64,000 nt of DNA from Chloroherpetonaceae bacterium. Lineage in GTDB: Bacteria > Bacteroidota > Chlorobiia > Chlorobiales > Thermochlorobacteraceae. Each line of letters opens with the position of its first letter. The first letter of the stretch is position 1. The notes beneath the pieces were generated by a model that did not search any database, was not told the DNA's origin, and saw only the letters and a list, made by a program, of their open reading frames with translations. Location: the NCBI GenBank assembly GCA_025056565.1, contig JANWWA010000010.1, forward strand, positions 1 to 64,000. The letters run 5' to 3'. Shown one piece after another: positions 36,582 through 45,532 of the stretch. The translations under genes were made by a program, and so were the position numbers.

Positions 36582-37590
36582 AGTGCTTGCAGGGGGCTTG
36601 CTGACGACGGTGCAAGACTTAGGTCGGCGGTCGTGGCAGCATCTTGGAGTGGCACCATCAGGCGCAATGGATTGGGTCTCGCATACGCTTGCAAACTGGC
36701 TTGTAGGAAATGATGAAGGTGCGGCCACATTGGAAATGACGCTGCAGGGCGCAACCGTGCGTTTTCATGCTGACAGCCTCATTGCACTCTGCGGCGGTCG
36801 ATTTTCAACCGCCATAGCTGACAGAGCTGTGCCACTTTGGCGACCAATTTGGATACGTGCAGGGTCAGTGCTGGACTGTGGACGTGCAACAACAGGCGCA
36901 CGGCTCTACATGGCGATTGCTGGCGGCATAGACGTGCCAGAAGTAATGCAAAGTCGCAGCACCAATCTGGTAGCCCATTTCGGTGGCTGGCACGGTCGCT
37001 CGCTACAGAGAGGCGACTTTATTCCAGTTGGCAAGCCAAATACACGCGCACTAAGCTTGCAAGCATACCTTCACCACACTTGTGCACATCGTGAAGCATT
37101 TTCTCAGGCATTTTGTGCAGCCCCATTTTTCGTAAGCGATGCGTTGCACACAGTGAAACGCGCGCCGCTGGTTGTGCGGGTCGTGCGTGCACCGAATTTT
37201 GAACACCTCACGCTCGAGAGCCAATTGCGCTTTTTTGCAGAACCCTTCACCATCACGCCCGATTCAAACCGAATGGGATATCGCTTGCAAGGACCAGTGC
37301 TGCAGCGAACCAGCCAGAGTGAGCTGCTCTCGACGGCTACGGTCAGTGGCGCTATTCAAGTGCCACCCGACGGTAATCCGATTATTTTGCTGGCAGACCG
37401 ACAGACCGTTGGAGGGTATCCTGTCGTAGCCGTCGTTGCGACGGCAGATATACCACGCCTTGCTCAAGCGAAACCCAACGATAGGGTGTGGTTTCAGGAA
37501 GTGTCACTGCGAGTCGCACAGGCGCTGTTGATTCGCCAGAAAAATGATATGTTTTGTGTAAAAGCCTATCTTGATGCACTGGTTTTGTAA
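36571..37590 (+). CDS. pxpC: 5-oxoprolinase subunit C (PxpC/KipA)
   Basis: A 339-residue biotin-carboxylase-fold-like subunit (allophanate hydrolase subunit 2 family). Motifs include [62 protein letters not shown] and [19 protein letters not shown]. With PxpB and PxpA it forms the ATP-dependent 5-oxoprolinase. It overlaps pxpB by 11 bases and is followed after 17 bases by pxpA. The unusually complete conservation supports a functional enzyme. Confidence 0.94.
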   Translation: MSLEVLAGGLLTTVQDLGRRSWQHLGVAPSGAMDWVSHTLANWLVGNDEGAATLEMTLQGATVRFHADSLIALCGGRFSTAIADRAVPLWRPIWIRAGSVLDCGRATTGARLYMAIAGGIDVPEVMQSRSTNLVAHFGGWHGRSLQRGDFIPVGKPNTRALSLQAYLHHTCAHREAFSQAFCAAPFFVSDALHTVKRAPLVVRVVRAPNFEHLTLESQLRFFAEPFTITPDSNRMGYRLQGPVLQRTSQSELLSTATVSGAIQVPPDGNPIILLADRQTVGGYPVVAVVATADIPRLAQAKPNDRVWFQEVSLRVAQALLIRQKNDMFCVKAYLDALVL

Positions 37591-37607
37591 TCACAACTTG
37601 CAAAGCA

Positions 37608-38393
37608 ATGCGTAGCATTGACCTGAACGCCGATATGGGCGAAAGTTTTGGTGCCTACACAATGGGCAACGACGAAGCCCTACTTGAGGTTGTCTCCTCT
37701 GCCAATATCGCTTGTGGATTTCACGCAGGCGACCCTAGTGTGATGCGCCGCACTGTGCGTTGGGCACTGGAAAAGGGTGTAGCAATCGGGGCACATCCAA
37801 GTCTGCCAGACTTGATGGGGTTTGGTCGGCGTGCAATGGCGGTCTCGCCAGAAGAAGTTTATGACCTGACGCTGTATCAACTGGGCGCTCTGTCGGCATT
37901 TGTAAAAGCAGAGGGCGGCAGACTCCAACATCTAAAACCACACGGCGCGCTCTACAACATGGCGGCTAAACAGCGTCCCCTTGCCGACGCTATTGCCAAA
38001 GCTGTAGCGCAGTTTGATGAGAGCTTGATTCTGGTGGGGCTATCTGGGAGCGAGCTGATTGCTGCAGGTCAAGCCTTTGGACTGCGCACGGCTAGCGAAG
38101 TGTTTGCTGACCGCACCTACCAAGCGGATGGCTCACTCACCCCTCGCACCGATGCAAAAGCACTGATTGACAGTGTGGATGAAGCGGTGGCACAAGCGCT
38201 GAGGCTAGCAACGGAAGGTATCGTTACAACAGTTCAAGGCACAACCTTAATGCTCCAAGCTGACACTATTTGCATTCATGGCGATGGAGCAAATGCAGTG
38301 GAAGTTGCAAGGGCGATTCGCGCAGCGCTGCAAGCAGCAGGCATTGAGATTCGAGCGCTGGCAAAGCGTGAGGTAGTAGCTTGTGAACGCTAA
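37608..38393 (+). CDS. pxpA: 5-oxoprolinase subunit A (PxpA, LamB/YcsF family)
   Basis: A 261-residue protein of the LamB/YcsF family, the third 5-oxoprolinase subunit. It begins [17 protein letters not shown] and has [64 protein letters not shown] and [14 protein letters not shown], all conserved family blocks with the metal-like Asp/His set. Its stop is immediately followed, with no gap, by the GTG start of the carrier gene, so translation is coupled. Confidence 0.95.
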   Translation: MRSIDLNADMGESFGAYTMGNDEALLEVVSSANIACGFHAGDPSVMRRTVRWALEKGVAIGAHPSLPDLMGFGRRAMAVSPEEVYDLTLYQLGALSAFVKAEGGRLQHLKPHGALYNMAAKQRPLADAIAKAVAQFDESLILVGLSGSELIAAGQAFGLRTASEVFADRTYQADGSLTPRTDAKALIDSVDEAVAQALRLATEGIVTTVQGTTLMLQADTICIHGDGANAVEVARAIRAALQAAGIEIRALAKREVVACER

Positions 38394-39593
38394 GTGTTCG
38401 CGCAACGCACTGTGCTGACCTCGTCTTTGCGCACGTTGCTCGGTGCAGCCTTTCTGATGGCAACTTCTGCCATCGGCCCTGGCTTTTTAACCCAAACCAC
38501 TGTTTTTACCGAGCGCTTAGGTGCAAGTTTTGGCTTTGTGATTCTCGCTTCCGTGCTGATTGACATTGCGGCGCAGCTCAATATCTGGCGCATTCTTGCT
38601 GTAGCAGAGCAGCGGGCGCAAGATATTGCCAATCGAGTGCACTTTGGGCTTGGTTTCCTGCTCTCTTTTCTGGTGGCGATAGGAGGACTGGCGTTCAGCA
38701 TTGGCAACGCAGCAGGTGCGGGACTAGGTCTCAATGTGCTGACTGGGCTTGCCCCTGAATGGGGTGCAGTGCTCAGTGCGCTGGCTGCGATTGCAATGTT
38801 TCTCTACAGAGATGCAGGCAAAGCCATGGACATCTTTATGCAAACGATGGGATTGCTCCTATTAGGTCTGACGCTATATGTAGCGCTGACTGCAAAGCCG
38901 CCGTTACAAGAAGCGGCTGTCAGAACCTTTGTGCCTGAGACGATTGATATGTTTGCAATTCTGACGCTGGTAGGTGGCACGGTAGGGGGATACATCACCT
39001 TTGCAGGTGGACATCGCTTGCTGGAAGCAGGCATCAAGGGTCAAGCCGCACTATCCGCTGTGTCGCAAAGTGCAGTGTCAGGTATTGTGGTAACAGCCGT
39101 CATGCGCAGTCTGCTATTTATGGCGACTCTGGGCGTGCTGGCGCAAGGCACAGTGCTTGATGCGTCGAACCCTACTGCAGCAGTGTTTAGAGCCGCAGCG
39201 GGAGAATGGGGCTACCGTTTTTTCGGGGTGGTGCTTTGGGCAGCAGCTATCACCTCGCTGATTGGCGCAGCTTACACCTCTGTATCGTTTTTGCAAACAC
39301 TTTCCCCATGGCTGGAGCGGCAGCAACCAAAACTGATTGTGCTTTTCATTGCGTTAGCCACGTTCATTTTTGCAACGGTTGGGCGACCCGTTAAGGTATT
39401 GGTGATAGTAGGCGCATTGAACGGCTTAATTCTTCCACTTGCGCTCAGTGTGATGCTGCTGGCAGCATATCGCACCGACATCGTCGGGGATTACAAGCAT
39501 CCACGCTGGCTAACGGCGGCTGGAATCGCAGTGAGTACGGTGATGGCGGTAATGGGAGTATATGCGTTCTTTAAAGAGCTTGAACGGCTTTAG
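38394..39593 (+). CDS. NRAMP-family carrier of the 5-oxoprolinase cluster
   Basis: A 399-residue membrane protein with 10-11 helices and the NRAMP/LeuT fold. It starts with GTG directly after the pxpA stop. The helix-1 metal motif DPGN of Mn/Fe NRAMPs is replaced by IGPGFLTQTT, and the helix-6 MPH motif is not found (GGYITFAGGH at about that place). This matches the NRAMP-related proteins of B. subtilis type (YcsG) found beside pxpA/kipI genes, which are not expected to carry divalent metals. The likely substrate by context is 5-oxoproline or a related acid (inference). An inverted repeat lies just downstream. Confidence 0.85.
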   Translation: MFAQRTVLTSSLRTLLGAAFLMATSAIGPGFLTQTTVFTERLGASFGFVILASVLIDIAAQLNIWRILAVAEQRAQDIANRVHFGLGFLLSFLVAIGGLAFSIGNAAGAGLGLNVLTGLAPEWGAVLSALAAIAMFLYRDAGKAMDIFMQTMGLLLLGLTLYVALTAKPPLQEAAVRTFVPETIDMFAILTLVGGTVGGYITFAGGHRLLEAGIKGQAALSAVSQSAVSGIVVTAVMRSLLFMATLGVLAQGTVLDASNPTAAVFRAAAGEWGYRFFGVVLWAAAITSLIGAAYTSVSFLQTLSPWLERQQPKLIVLFIALATFIFATVGRPVKVLVIVGALNGLILPLALSVMLLAAYRTDIVGDYKHPRWLTAAGIAVSTVMAVMGVYAFFKELERL

Positions 39594-39616
39594 ATGCAAA
39601 GGGAAAGATGCAGTCG

Positions 39617-39655
39617 CACTTTGTTCCCTCCCTCAGTGGGAGAGGGAACAAAGTG
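39617..39655. repeat. Perfect 14-bp inverted repeat between convergent genes
   Basis: CACTTTGTTCCCTC at 39617-39630 is exactly complementary to GAGGGAACAAAGTG at 39642-39655; the 11-base loop can extend the stem by a few GC pairs. It lies 24 bases after the carrier stop and before the convergent ndk stop. There is no T-run on either side, so it may be a factor-dependent or bidirectional terminator or a copy of a short intergenic palindrome family of the TTCCCTC...GAGGGAA type. Confidence 0.8.
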
Positions 39656-39683
39656 AGCATACATAGGAGCGTCCTAACCAGAG

Positions 39684-40109
39684 TTAGGTAAGTAAGCTCA
39701 CGACTTCATGCGTTGCGAAGAAAAAAGCAGCCTCAATTTTGGCGTTTTCCACCGAGTCTGAACCGTGAATGGCATTTTCGCCAACGTTTGTGCCGTAGAG
39801 CTTTCGAATTGTGCCTTCGGCTGCTTTGGCAGGGTCCGTAGCGCCAATGAGTTCTCGGAATGCTGCAACGGCATTTTCCTTTTCCAAAATCATTGGCACG
39901 CAAGGGCCAGAAGACATAAAGTCCACCAGCTCGCTATAAAAACTGCGCTCCCTATGCACAGCGTAAAATTCGCCAGCTTGGGCTTTGCTGAGACGCACCA
40001 GCTTCATGGCAAGAATCTTAAAGCCAGCACGCTCGATTTTATCAATAATGGCGCCAACAACTTGCTTACGCACGCTGTCAGGCTTGATGATTGCAAGGGT
40101 TCGTTCCAT
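39684..40109 (-). CDS. ndk: Nucleoside diphosphate kinase
   Basis: Ndk transfers the gamma phosphate from ATP to other nucleoside diphosphates through a phosphohistidine. The 141-residue product has [17 protein letters not shown], the [17 protein letters not shown] block and [12 protein letters not shown] with catalytic H115. Length fits the short bacterial type. It is a single gene, convergent with the carrier gene and divergent from the VanX-like gene 94 bases away. Confidence 0.96.
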   Translation of the reverse strand: MERTLAIIKPDSVRKQVVGAIIDKIERAGFKILAMKLVRLSKAQAGEFYAVHRERSFYSELVDFMSSGPCVPMILEKENAVAAFRELIGATDPAKAAEGTIRKLYGTNVGENAIHGSDSVENAKIEAAFFFATHEVVSLLT

Positions 40110-40203
40110 CGTTTTTTGAGGCTTGATTGATTAAACTTGCACGACAAAAATTGCGGCGAAAATAAATCACTATGCGGGAAACCCAAAACTGGAACAGACT
40201 GTT

Positions 40204-40839
40204 ATGCAAAGAAATTTGCACACACTTCTAATGCAACTTCTTTTAATGACGCTTACAGCCAATGCAGCAGTTGCACAAGCTCTCAAGCCTAAGCACGATT
40301 TGGTCGATGTGCAAAAAATCAATCCGCGCATTCTGATAGAGATGCGCTATGCAACAGCGAACAACTTTATGAAGAAAGCAGTCTATAAATCAGCGCGCTG
40401 TCTCCTGCAGCGCAGCGTCGCTGAGCGACTGTCACGCGTACAGGAGCGCTTAGAAAAGCTGGGTTATGGACTCAAAATCTACGATGCCTATCGTCCGCTG
40501 TCTGCACAGTGGGAGCTGTGGAAAGTGGTGCCCAATCCGACCTTTGTGGCAGACCCACGCAAAGGCTCTAAACACAATCGTGGTGCTGCAGTTGACCTAA
40601 CGCTGGTTGATAGAGAGGGCAATGAAGTTGAGATGCCAACTGAATATGATGCCTTTGTCAAAGAAGCGCGCAGTGACTATATGGACTTGCCCCCGCACAT
40701 TCTGCGACATCGCCAGATTCTGCACGATGCAATGAAGGCTGAAGGCTTTCTTCCCAATCCAAGCGAGTGGTGGCATTTCGATGACCCCGATTGGCACACG
40801 TATCCAATTCTGGACATTGACTTTGATGAGATTCCCTAA
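40204..40839 (+). CDS. VanX/DdpX-type D-Ala-D-Ala dipeptidase, exported
   Basis: A 211-residue zinc dipeptidase. The N-terminal signal peptide (LLLMTLTANAAVAQ) indicates the periplasm, like DdpX. Zinc and catalytic residues are in place: R97 in YDAYRPLS, H124 and D131 in SKHNRGAAVDLTL, and E188, H191 in EWWHFD. DdpX/VanX enzymes release D-alanine from D-Ala-D-Ala; as an exported enzyme it fits scavenging of cell-wall peptides rather than vancomycin resistance (no vanHA partner is seen). Six bases separate its stop from the DUF5686 gene start. Confidence 0.93.
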   Translation: MQRNLHTLLMQLLLMTLTANAAVAQALKPKHDLVDVQKINPRILIEMRYATANNFMKKAVYKSARCLLQRSVAERLSRVQERLEKLGYGLKIYDAYRPLSAQWELWKVVPNPTFVADPRKGSKHNRGAAVDLTLVDREGNEVEMPTEYDAFVKEARSDYMDLPPHILRHRQILHDAMKAEGFLPNPSEWWHFDDPDWHTYPILDIDFDEIP

Positions 40840-40845
40840 TGCAAA

Positions 40846-43224
40846 ATGATGAGGCGAGGACTTTTCCCGATTCTGCTGGTGTTGCTAACCTACACAGCAC
40901 TTTGGGCACAATCAGAACCTGCACTGTATGGCAAAATCACGGACAAGAAGACAGGCGAACCCTTAGCAGGTGCAACGATTCGTGTCAAAGATGCCAGTGG
41001 TAACATCCTCCGTGGAGCAAAAGCCAATGCAGAAGGACGCTATAGAATTGTGTTGCCGATGGGACGCTATACGGTGGAAGTCCGCTACTTGGGCTATCAG
41101 ACACGCATTGAGCAGGTGGCAGTAGCGCTGCCTATTGAGAAAAATTTTGAGCTTGTGGAAGGCGAAGTGCGCACAGCTGAGATTGTCGTGGATGCAGGCG
41201 AAGACCTTGTAACCACAATCATGAAGCGTGCGATTCGTGAGAAGAAGCGGCAACGCGACTCGCTTCGCACCTATGAGCTGGAAGCCTACACCAAACGACT
41301 GACTCGGCGTGATACCAGCATTGCGGGCATCACTGAAACCTTCGCAAAAGGCTATTGGCGTAAGGGCGATACACTGCGCGAAATCGTCATTCAAGAGCGC
41401 ATTACGGAAAATATCAAAGCACAAATTCCATCTGGTGCAGTCATTGCCGCTGGCATTCGTAACATCATTGACTTTTCAGAAGAGCGTATCCCGATTGTTG
41501 GCAATCGCTTCGTCAGTCCCTTAGCAAATGATGCATTTTCTTGTTACGGCTTTGAACTGCTCGAGACCACGCACAGCGAAATCGGCGATATTTTCACCAT
41601 CAAACTCATTCCAAAGAACAGCTTCATTCCACTGTTTAGCGGCACAATTAAAATTGCAGCAAACACCTACGCCCTTGTTGCCGCTGACCTTGTGCCCAAT
41701 CGCTCGGGGTTCAAATTGCCATATGTCAAGGACATCAAGCTCGCCTACAAGCAAACACAAGAGCTCTATCATGATGCACAGGGCAATGCCTTTTGGTTGC
41801 CAGCGACGCAATTTTTGGAAGGCGGTCTAACCGTCTCAGTAGCAGGGGGATTTGTGGAATTGCCACGCATTTCGTTCACGCAAACCACAATGATTTATCG
41901 CTACACGGTGAATGAACCTGTGCCTGACACAGTGTTTGAAAAGCGCCTTGTAACAAAATCTGCCAGTGCCGAAAAGTTTGATTCAGCGTTCTGGAAAGAG
42001 CGGGCATTTGTCGCCCTAACCAAAGAGGAGGAAGTCGCCTACCAGACGCTAGATAGCTCCAAAACGCTGCTGTCGCAATTTCAGCCGAGAGGTATGGGGG
42101 CACGGTTAGGTGTGGGAGCACAAGCACCGCAAGGATTTTGGGGACATTTGCTCAACTTCCCAAACATTCGCTTCAACCGCGTCGAAGGCTTCTTTCTTGG
42201 CGGCAAACTGTCGCTGGACTCGCTCACGGCCTTAACCGCATTCAACGGCTCACTTGGCTACGGCACGGAACGAAAGGAGTGGCTCTGGACAGTAGGGGTA
42301 GAGCAGTGGTTCGATAAAGAACGAAAATTTAGTCTCGGACTTGAAGCCTATCGCACCACGACCTTTACACCAGAACGCAATGGGATGATTCCAATTGCGA
42401 ATGCCTTGCTGGGGCTCTTTGAGCGACGCGATTACCACAACTATTTCCAAGCTGAAGGCTTTAAGGCACTGGTGCGCTACAGACCTAACTTGCGCTTTAG
42501 CTACACGCTAAGCTTTCTGAGCGAGCAGCAGCGCACAATGCCAGTAGTGCCGCCCGGACACCGCTGGTTTAGTTGGCTCGAGTCAGTCAGCTTTCGCGAC
42601 AATCCGCCCATTCAAGACGGCATGATGCGAAGCCTGACGCTGGAATTCAACTATGGCACGCCGTTTGCCACATTTCTTGGCCAGCCCACATTTTTTGTGC
42701 AGGTCGAGCACGCCTCAGCCACATTAGGCAGCGAGTTTGATTTTACACGGCTCTGGGCAACAGGGTCGCTGCGCCTGCGCAGTTTCTTCTCGGAGCGATT
42801 TCTTTCACCTTACTTTGCCTTCTACCTTGAGCTGGGCACGTTTTTTGGCAGCAGTCTTCCGATGCAGCGATACTTCTCAGTTGAGTCGCCAATTGGAGGA
42901 CTGGCATTCTCAAATGTGTTAGTTGGCGTAAGCGAAAAGGAGTTGATTGGCACAAGCCTTGCTTCGCTCATCATAGAGCACAACTTTCAAGCCGTGCCGT
43001 TTGAGCTTTTGGGCATTGACTTTTTAGCAGACGAGAATATTCAGCTCATTCTACGCGCAGGAGGGGCAAGTATTTGGCAAGGCACAGCATCCAAACTCTA
43101 TGGCGAGGTCGGCGTAGGTATCGGTGGCATTTTGGGTCTCATTCGGCTTGATGGTACAGTAGGATTCTTACAAAGCCACTCGCCACGCTTCCGCTGGGCA
43201 ATCGGTTTAGGGTTGCTGCTTTAG
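40846..43224 (+). CDS. CarboxypepD_reg / DUF5686 outer-membrane protein
   Basis: A 792-residue exported protein (signal LLVLLTYTALWAQ). The N-terminal 80 residues after the signal form a carboxypeptidase-D regulatory-like domain (GKITDKKTGEPLAGATIRVK, YTVEVRYLGYQ) as in TonB-dependent receptors of Bacteroidota, followed by a DUF5686 region (about 110-350) and a beta-strand-rich C-terminal half that probably is an outer-membrane barrel, ending in the aromatic/Leu-rich IGLGLLL. It is typical for the phylum; the function is unknown. No SusC/SusD pair lies nearby. It follows the VanX-like gene by six bases and converges on the HIT-NuiA gene. Confidence 0.87.
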   Translation: MMRRGLFPILLVLLTYTALWAQSEPALYGKITDKKTGEPLAGATIRVKDASGNILRGAKANAEGRYRIVLPMGRYTVEVRYLGYQTRIEQVAVALPIEKNFELVEGEVRTAEIVVDAGEDLVTTIMKRAIREKKRQRDSLRTYELEAYTKRLTRRDTSIAGITETFAKGYWRKGDTLREIVIQERITENIKAQIPSGAVIAAGIRNIIDFSEERIPIVGNRFVSPLANDAFSCYGFELLETTHSEIGDIFTIKLIPKNSFIPLFSGTIKIAANTYALVAADLVPNRSGFKLPYVKDIKLAYKQTQELYHDAQGNAFWLPATQFLEGGLTVSVAGGFVELPRISFTQTTMIYRYTVNEPVPDTVFEKRLVTKSASAEKFDSAFWKERAFVALTKEEEVAYQTLDSSKTLLSQFQPRGMGARLGVGAQAPQGFWGHLLNFPNIRFNRVEGFFLGGKLSLDSLTALTAFNGSLGYGTERKEWLWTVGVEQWFDKERKFSLGLEAYRTTTFTPERNGMIPIANALLGLFERRDYHNYFQAEGFKALVRYRPNLRFSYTLSFLSEQQRTMPVVPPGHRWFSWLESVSFRDNPPIQDGMMRSLTLEFNYGTPFATFLGQPTFFVQVEHASATLGSEFDFTRLWATGSLRLRSFFSERFLSPYFAFYLELGTFFGSSLPMQRYFSVESPIGGLAFSNVLVGVSEKELIGTSLASLIIEHNFQAVPFELLGIDFLADENIQLILRAGGASIWQGTASKLYGEVGVGIGGILGLIRLDGTVGFLQSHSPRFRWAIGLGLLL

Positions 43225-43232
43225 GAGCCCAG

Positions 43233-44138
43233 TCAAGTTTCAATCAACTTTGTCTTGAAGCCAACGACATCGTTGCCAATTTTGCCGATTGCATACACAT
43301 CAATTTCAACGGTGCCAATGCGATAGACTTGCAAGCCTTTGAGATGCGTCTTCATCAAATCCGCCAGTGCTTTGAAGCGAGGAACTTGCGCTCTTTGCGT
43401 CTCGTCGTGCCAGTCTTTTTCTTCGGCGAGATTGCGAAAAAGATAATCCAAGCTCACGCTCTCAACAGGTGTGTTCTCTGCATAGCCGCCTTGGCGGAGC
43501 ACCTCATCCATCGTGGGCATGGCATTTTCCCAACGGATGATTTCAAATGGATAGTCTGATTCGCTAGGCATCAGTAAATCCTTCGACGCTTCTTTTAGCG
43601 CCTCCATAAGCTCGGGTGCGGTCATCGTCTTACCTGATTTTGAGAGTTGTTGCATAGCCGAGCGAAGCTTGTAGTAAAGTTCCTGCATATCGTTGCTAAT
43701 AACCTTCGTGTCAGCGATGACAGGCATAAAGTTTGTGTCGCCATGCCAGCGAGGCACAACATGGAAATGAAGGTGTGAGTCGACACTACCGCCTGCTACC
43801 GACCCTAAGTTTAAGCCGACATTAAAGCCGTGCGGTGAAAGCACTTCGGTGAGTGCCTGAATAGAGAGGTCAATCAAGTTCATAATCTCGAGGCGGGTTT
43901 CGCTGTCGAGGTCAGAAAGAGTAGGGGTTTGTTTGTAAGGGACAATCATTACATGCCCTGCGTTGTAGGGATAGAGATTCATAATCACAAAGCTAGTCTT
44001 GCCACGATAGACCACAAGGCGTGCCTCATCTTCTTCGGGTGGAATGTCGGCAAAGATGGATTTACCTTTGGCGGCTTGTGAGGCATCCTTAAATGAGGCA
44101 ATGTATTTAGAGCGCCAAGGCGAAAAGAGTTGCTCCAT
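43233..44138 (-). CDS. HIT-domain protein fused to a NuiA-like nuclease-inhibitor domain
   Basis: A 301-residue two-domain protein. Residues 1-160 are a HIT hydrolase/transferase domain: MEQLFSPWRSKYIASFK, FVIMNLYPYNAGHVMIVPY and the catalytic triad HLHFHVVPRW (H122, H124, H126), like Ap4A phosphorylase-type HIT proteins. Residues about 173-301 align end to end with NuiA, the inhibitor of the non-specific nuclease NucA from Anabaena: MTAPELMEALKEASKDLL, ESDYPFEIIRWE, VYRIGTVEIDVYAIGK and FKTKLIET. The start at 44138 is ATG; an upstream TTG adds four residues. It lies 56 bases downstream of tmRNA on the same strand. The fusion is unexplained; no nuclease gene of the NucA type is adjacent. Confidence 0.88.
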   Translation of the reverse strand: MEQLFSPWRSKYIASFKDASQAAKGKSIFADIPPEEDEARLVVYRGKTSFVIMNLYPYNAGHVMIVPYKQTPTLSDLDSETRLEIMNLIDLSIQALTEVLSPHGFNVGLNLGSVAGGSVDSHLHFHVVPRWHGDTNFMPVIADTKVISNDMQELYYKLRSAMQQLSKSGKTMTAPELMEALKEASKDLLMPSESDYPFEIIRWENAMPTMDEVLRQGGYAENTPVESVSLDYLFRNLAEEKDWHDETQRAQVPRFKALADLMKTHLKGLQVYRIGTVEIDVYAIGKIGNDVVGFKTKLIET

Positions 44139-44194
44139 TTTGCTCTGCAAGTTGTGGATAGTGGGCAGCGTCAGTTAGCGTGAGCCAGTAGCAC

Positions 44195-44594
44195 TGGTGG
44201 AGATGGCGGGACTCGAACCCGCGTCCAGAACCGCTTCAAAATAGGCTCCCACACTCATCGTCAATGTTTAGGATTCGCGATTAGCGACCGCATTGACACG
44301 GTTCTAACCGCTATCTCAACTAAGTATTCGCACTTGCCGTTGAGAAAAGCAAGCACGAAGCCTAAAGCGCGAGCAAAGCTCAAGCGCAGCGTTATGACAT
44401 TTGCAAGCCTCCGTATAGGCGCTTCAGCTTGCAAACGGGCGTGCCTAAATTAGCGCTCTGCTAATTAGGCAGCCATTGCGTAAGAATAATCTTCCGCAGT
44501 TACTTTTGCACAGACTTCTTTAACGAGTCCGTCCGTGCGGAAACTCGGAGTGCAACCTACCTCTCAGTCGGTCCTGTCGAAACCTGTCATCCCC
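44195..44594 (-). ncRNA. ssrA: Transfer-messenger RNA (tmRNA)
   Basis: A tmRNA of about 400 bases. The 5' end GGGGATGACAGGTTTCGACA (from 44594) pairs with the 3' end CATCTCCACCA (to 44195) to make the tRNA-like acceptor, and the T arm contains GGGTTCGAGTCCC. The resume codon is at 44497; the tag reads AEDYSYAMAA (10 codons, 44468-44497) and ends at TAA 44465-44467. The tag is the Chlorobium type, one residue different from the one I recall for C. tepidum. Pseudoknot regions occupy the space between. It rescues stalled ribosomes and tags their products for proteolysis by ClpXP and probably Lon, which is also encoded in this window. Confidence 0.97.
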
Positions 44595-44616
44595 AATTTT
44601 TCAAAGAGCAAGGGGA

Positions 44617-44652
44617 AATATAGCAAATGTTTGATTCTCAGCGAACATTATA
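44617..44652 (-). promoter_or_regulatory. Candidate tmRNA promoter -10 elements
   Basis: Upstream of ssrA on the minus strand two -10-like hexamers occur: TATATT (complement of 44617-44622) and a perfect TATAAT (complement of 44647-44652). Neither has a strong -35 box at 17 bases. Either would give a precursor with a 5' leader for RNase P to remove. The remaining bases to 44750 show no gene. Confidence 0.35.
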
Positions 44653-44750
44653 TACGCCCTCTGTTGGCAAAAAAGTTTCGCACTAACGCCCTGTGGCGTT
44701 GTGCAAAGCTTATGACCAATCATCGTGCCGGCCTTACTTCCAGTGCACCC

Positions 44751-45419
44751 TTACTGTGGCGACACAGCGAGCGTATAGTAATGACACTTGCCTTCTGTAT
44801 GTAAGGTAATGACACCAGCTCGAACAAGTGAGATTAAAATCCGTGCGGCGCGGCGGCTGGAGATGTTGACCAGCTTGCTGTATTCGGATAATGTGATGCG
44901 ATGGTAAGCACTGAGATACCGCAGTAGCGTGCGCTCGTTATCTGTGTAGGAAATTCGAATCGGTCGCTTCTCGGCTTTCATCAGGTGCACCATTTCACGC
45001 GAGGCAGCCACATTTTGATTGCCTTGGCGCAGATATACCTTTCGGTCTGGCACCTTTCGCAGGGTTTTCGGGTCACGTGTTTCAGAAACGCAGTAATGCG
45101 GTTTTTCATCGCTTGCTTGAATGACCACAGCAAGCACATCACGACCTTTGAACCCCAACACTTCGGTGTGAAAGCGAACAACAGGGTAGGTATGCCGTGT
45201 GGCGGCTTCGTGAAGGATTTCCAAAGTTTCTTTTTCACTTTCAATGCCAACAATGCGTTTGTCGTCATCGACGCCAATGAGAATCACGCCGCCAGCTGTA
45301 TTTGCAAAGGCACATAGTGAGCGAGCAATTTTCTCAGGGGAGCGCACCAAACGCTTAAACTCCGTGTGGGCGTCCTCGCCAGTCTCAATCAATCGGTGCA
45401 GTTCTAAGTCTATGGGCAT
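44751..45419 (-). CDS. AlbA_2 (Schlafen-like) domain protein with winged-helix C-terminus
   Basis: A 222-residue protein. The ATG at 45419 is preferred over an upstream TTG. Its first 120 residues are an AlbA_2/Schlafen-type domain: ETGEDAHTEFKRLV, CAFANTAGGVILIGVDDDKRIVGI and the KVYLRQGNQNVAASREM closing block. The rest is a winged-helix DNA-binding-like domain with LSEYSKLVNISSRRAARILI and an RxG-V wing. Such proteins are usually annotated as ATP-binding or transcriptional regulators; real function is unknown. It lies about 150 bases upstream of ssrA on the same strand. Confidence 0.85.
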   Translation of the reverse strand: MPIDLELHRLIETGEDAHTEFKRLVRSPEKIARSLCAFANTAGGVILIGVDDDKRIVGIESEKETLEILHEAATRHTYPVVRFHTEVLGFKGRDVLAVVIQASDEKPHYCVSETRDPKTLRKVPDRKVYLRQGNQNVAASREMVHLMKAEKRPIRISYTDNERTLLRYLSAYHRITLSEYSKLVNISSRRAARILISLVRAGVITLHTEGKCHYYTLAVSPQ

Positions 45420-45532
45420 CGGTCGCAAAGTTTAGAAGTTGTGCGAAGACCTGCTTGCATTGCAAAGGTGGTCTTTCGCGTCAAAAGAAGACTCTATCAA
45501 AGAACAGCACATCAAAGTTGGTTCAGCGGCTG

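Noticed and set aside
40204-40839. Vancomycin resistance gene
   Set aside because: Without vanH/vanA partners and with a signal peptide the VanX-type enzyme is more likely for peptide scavenging.
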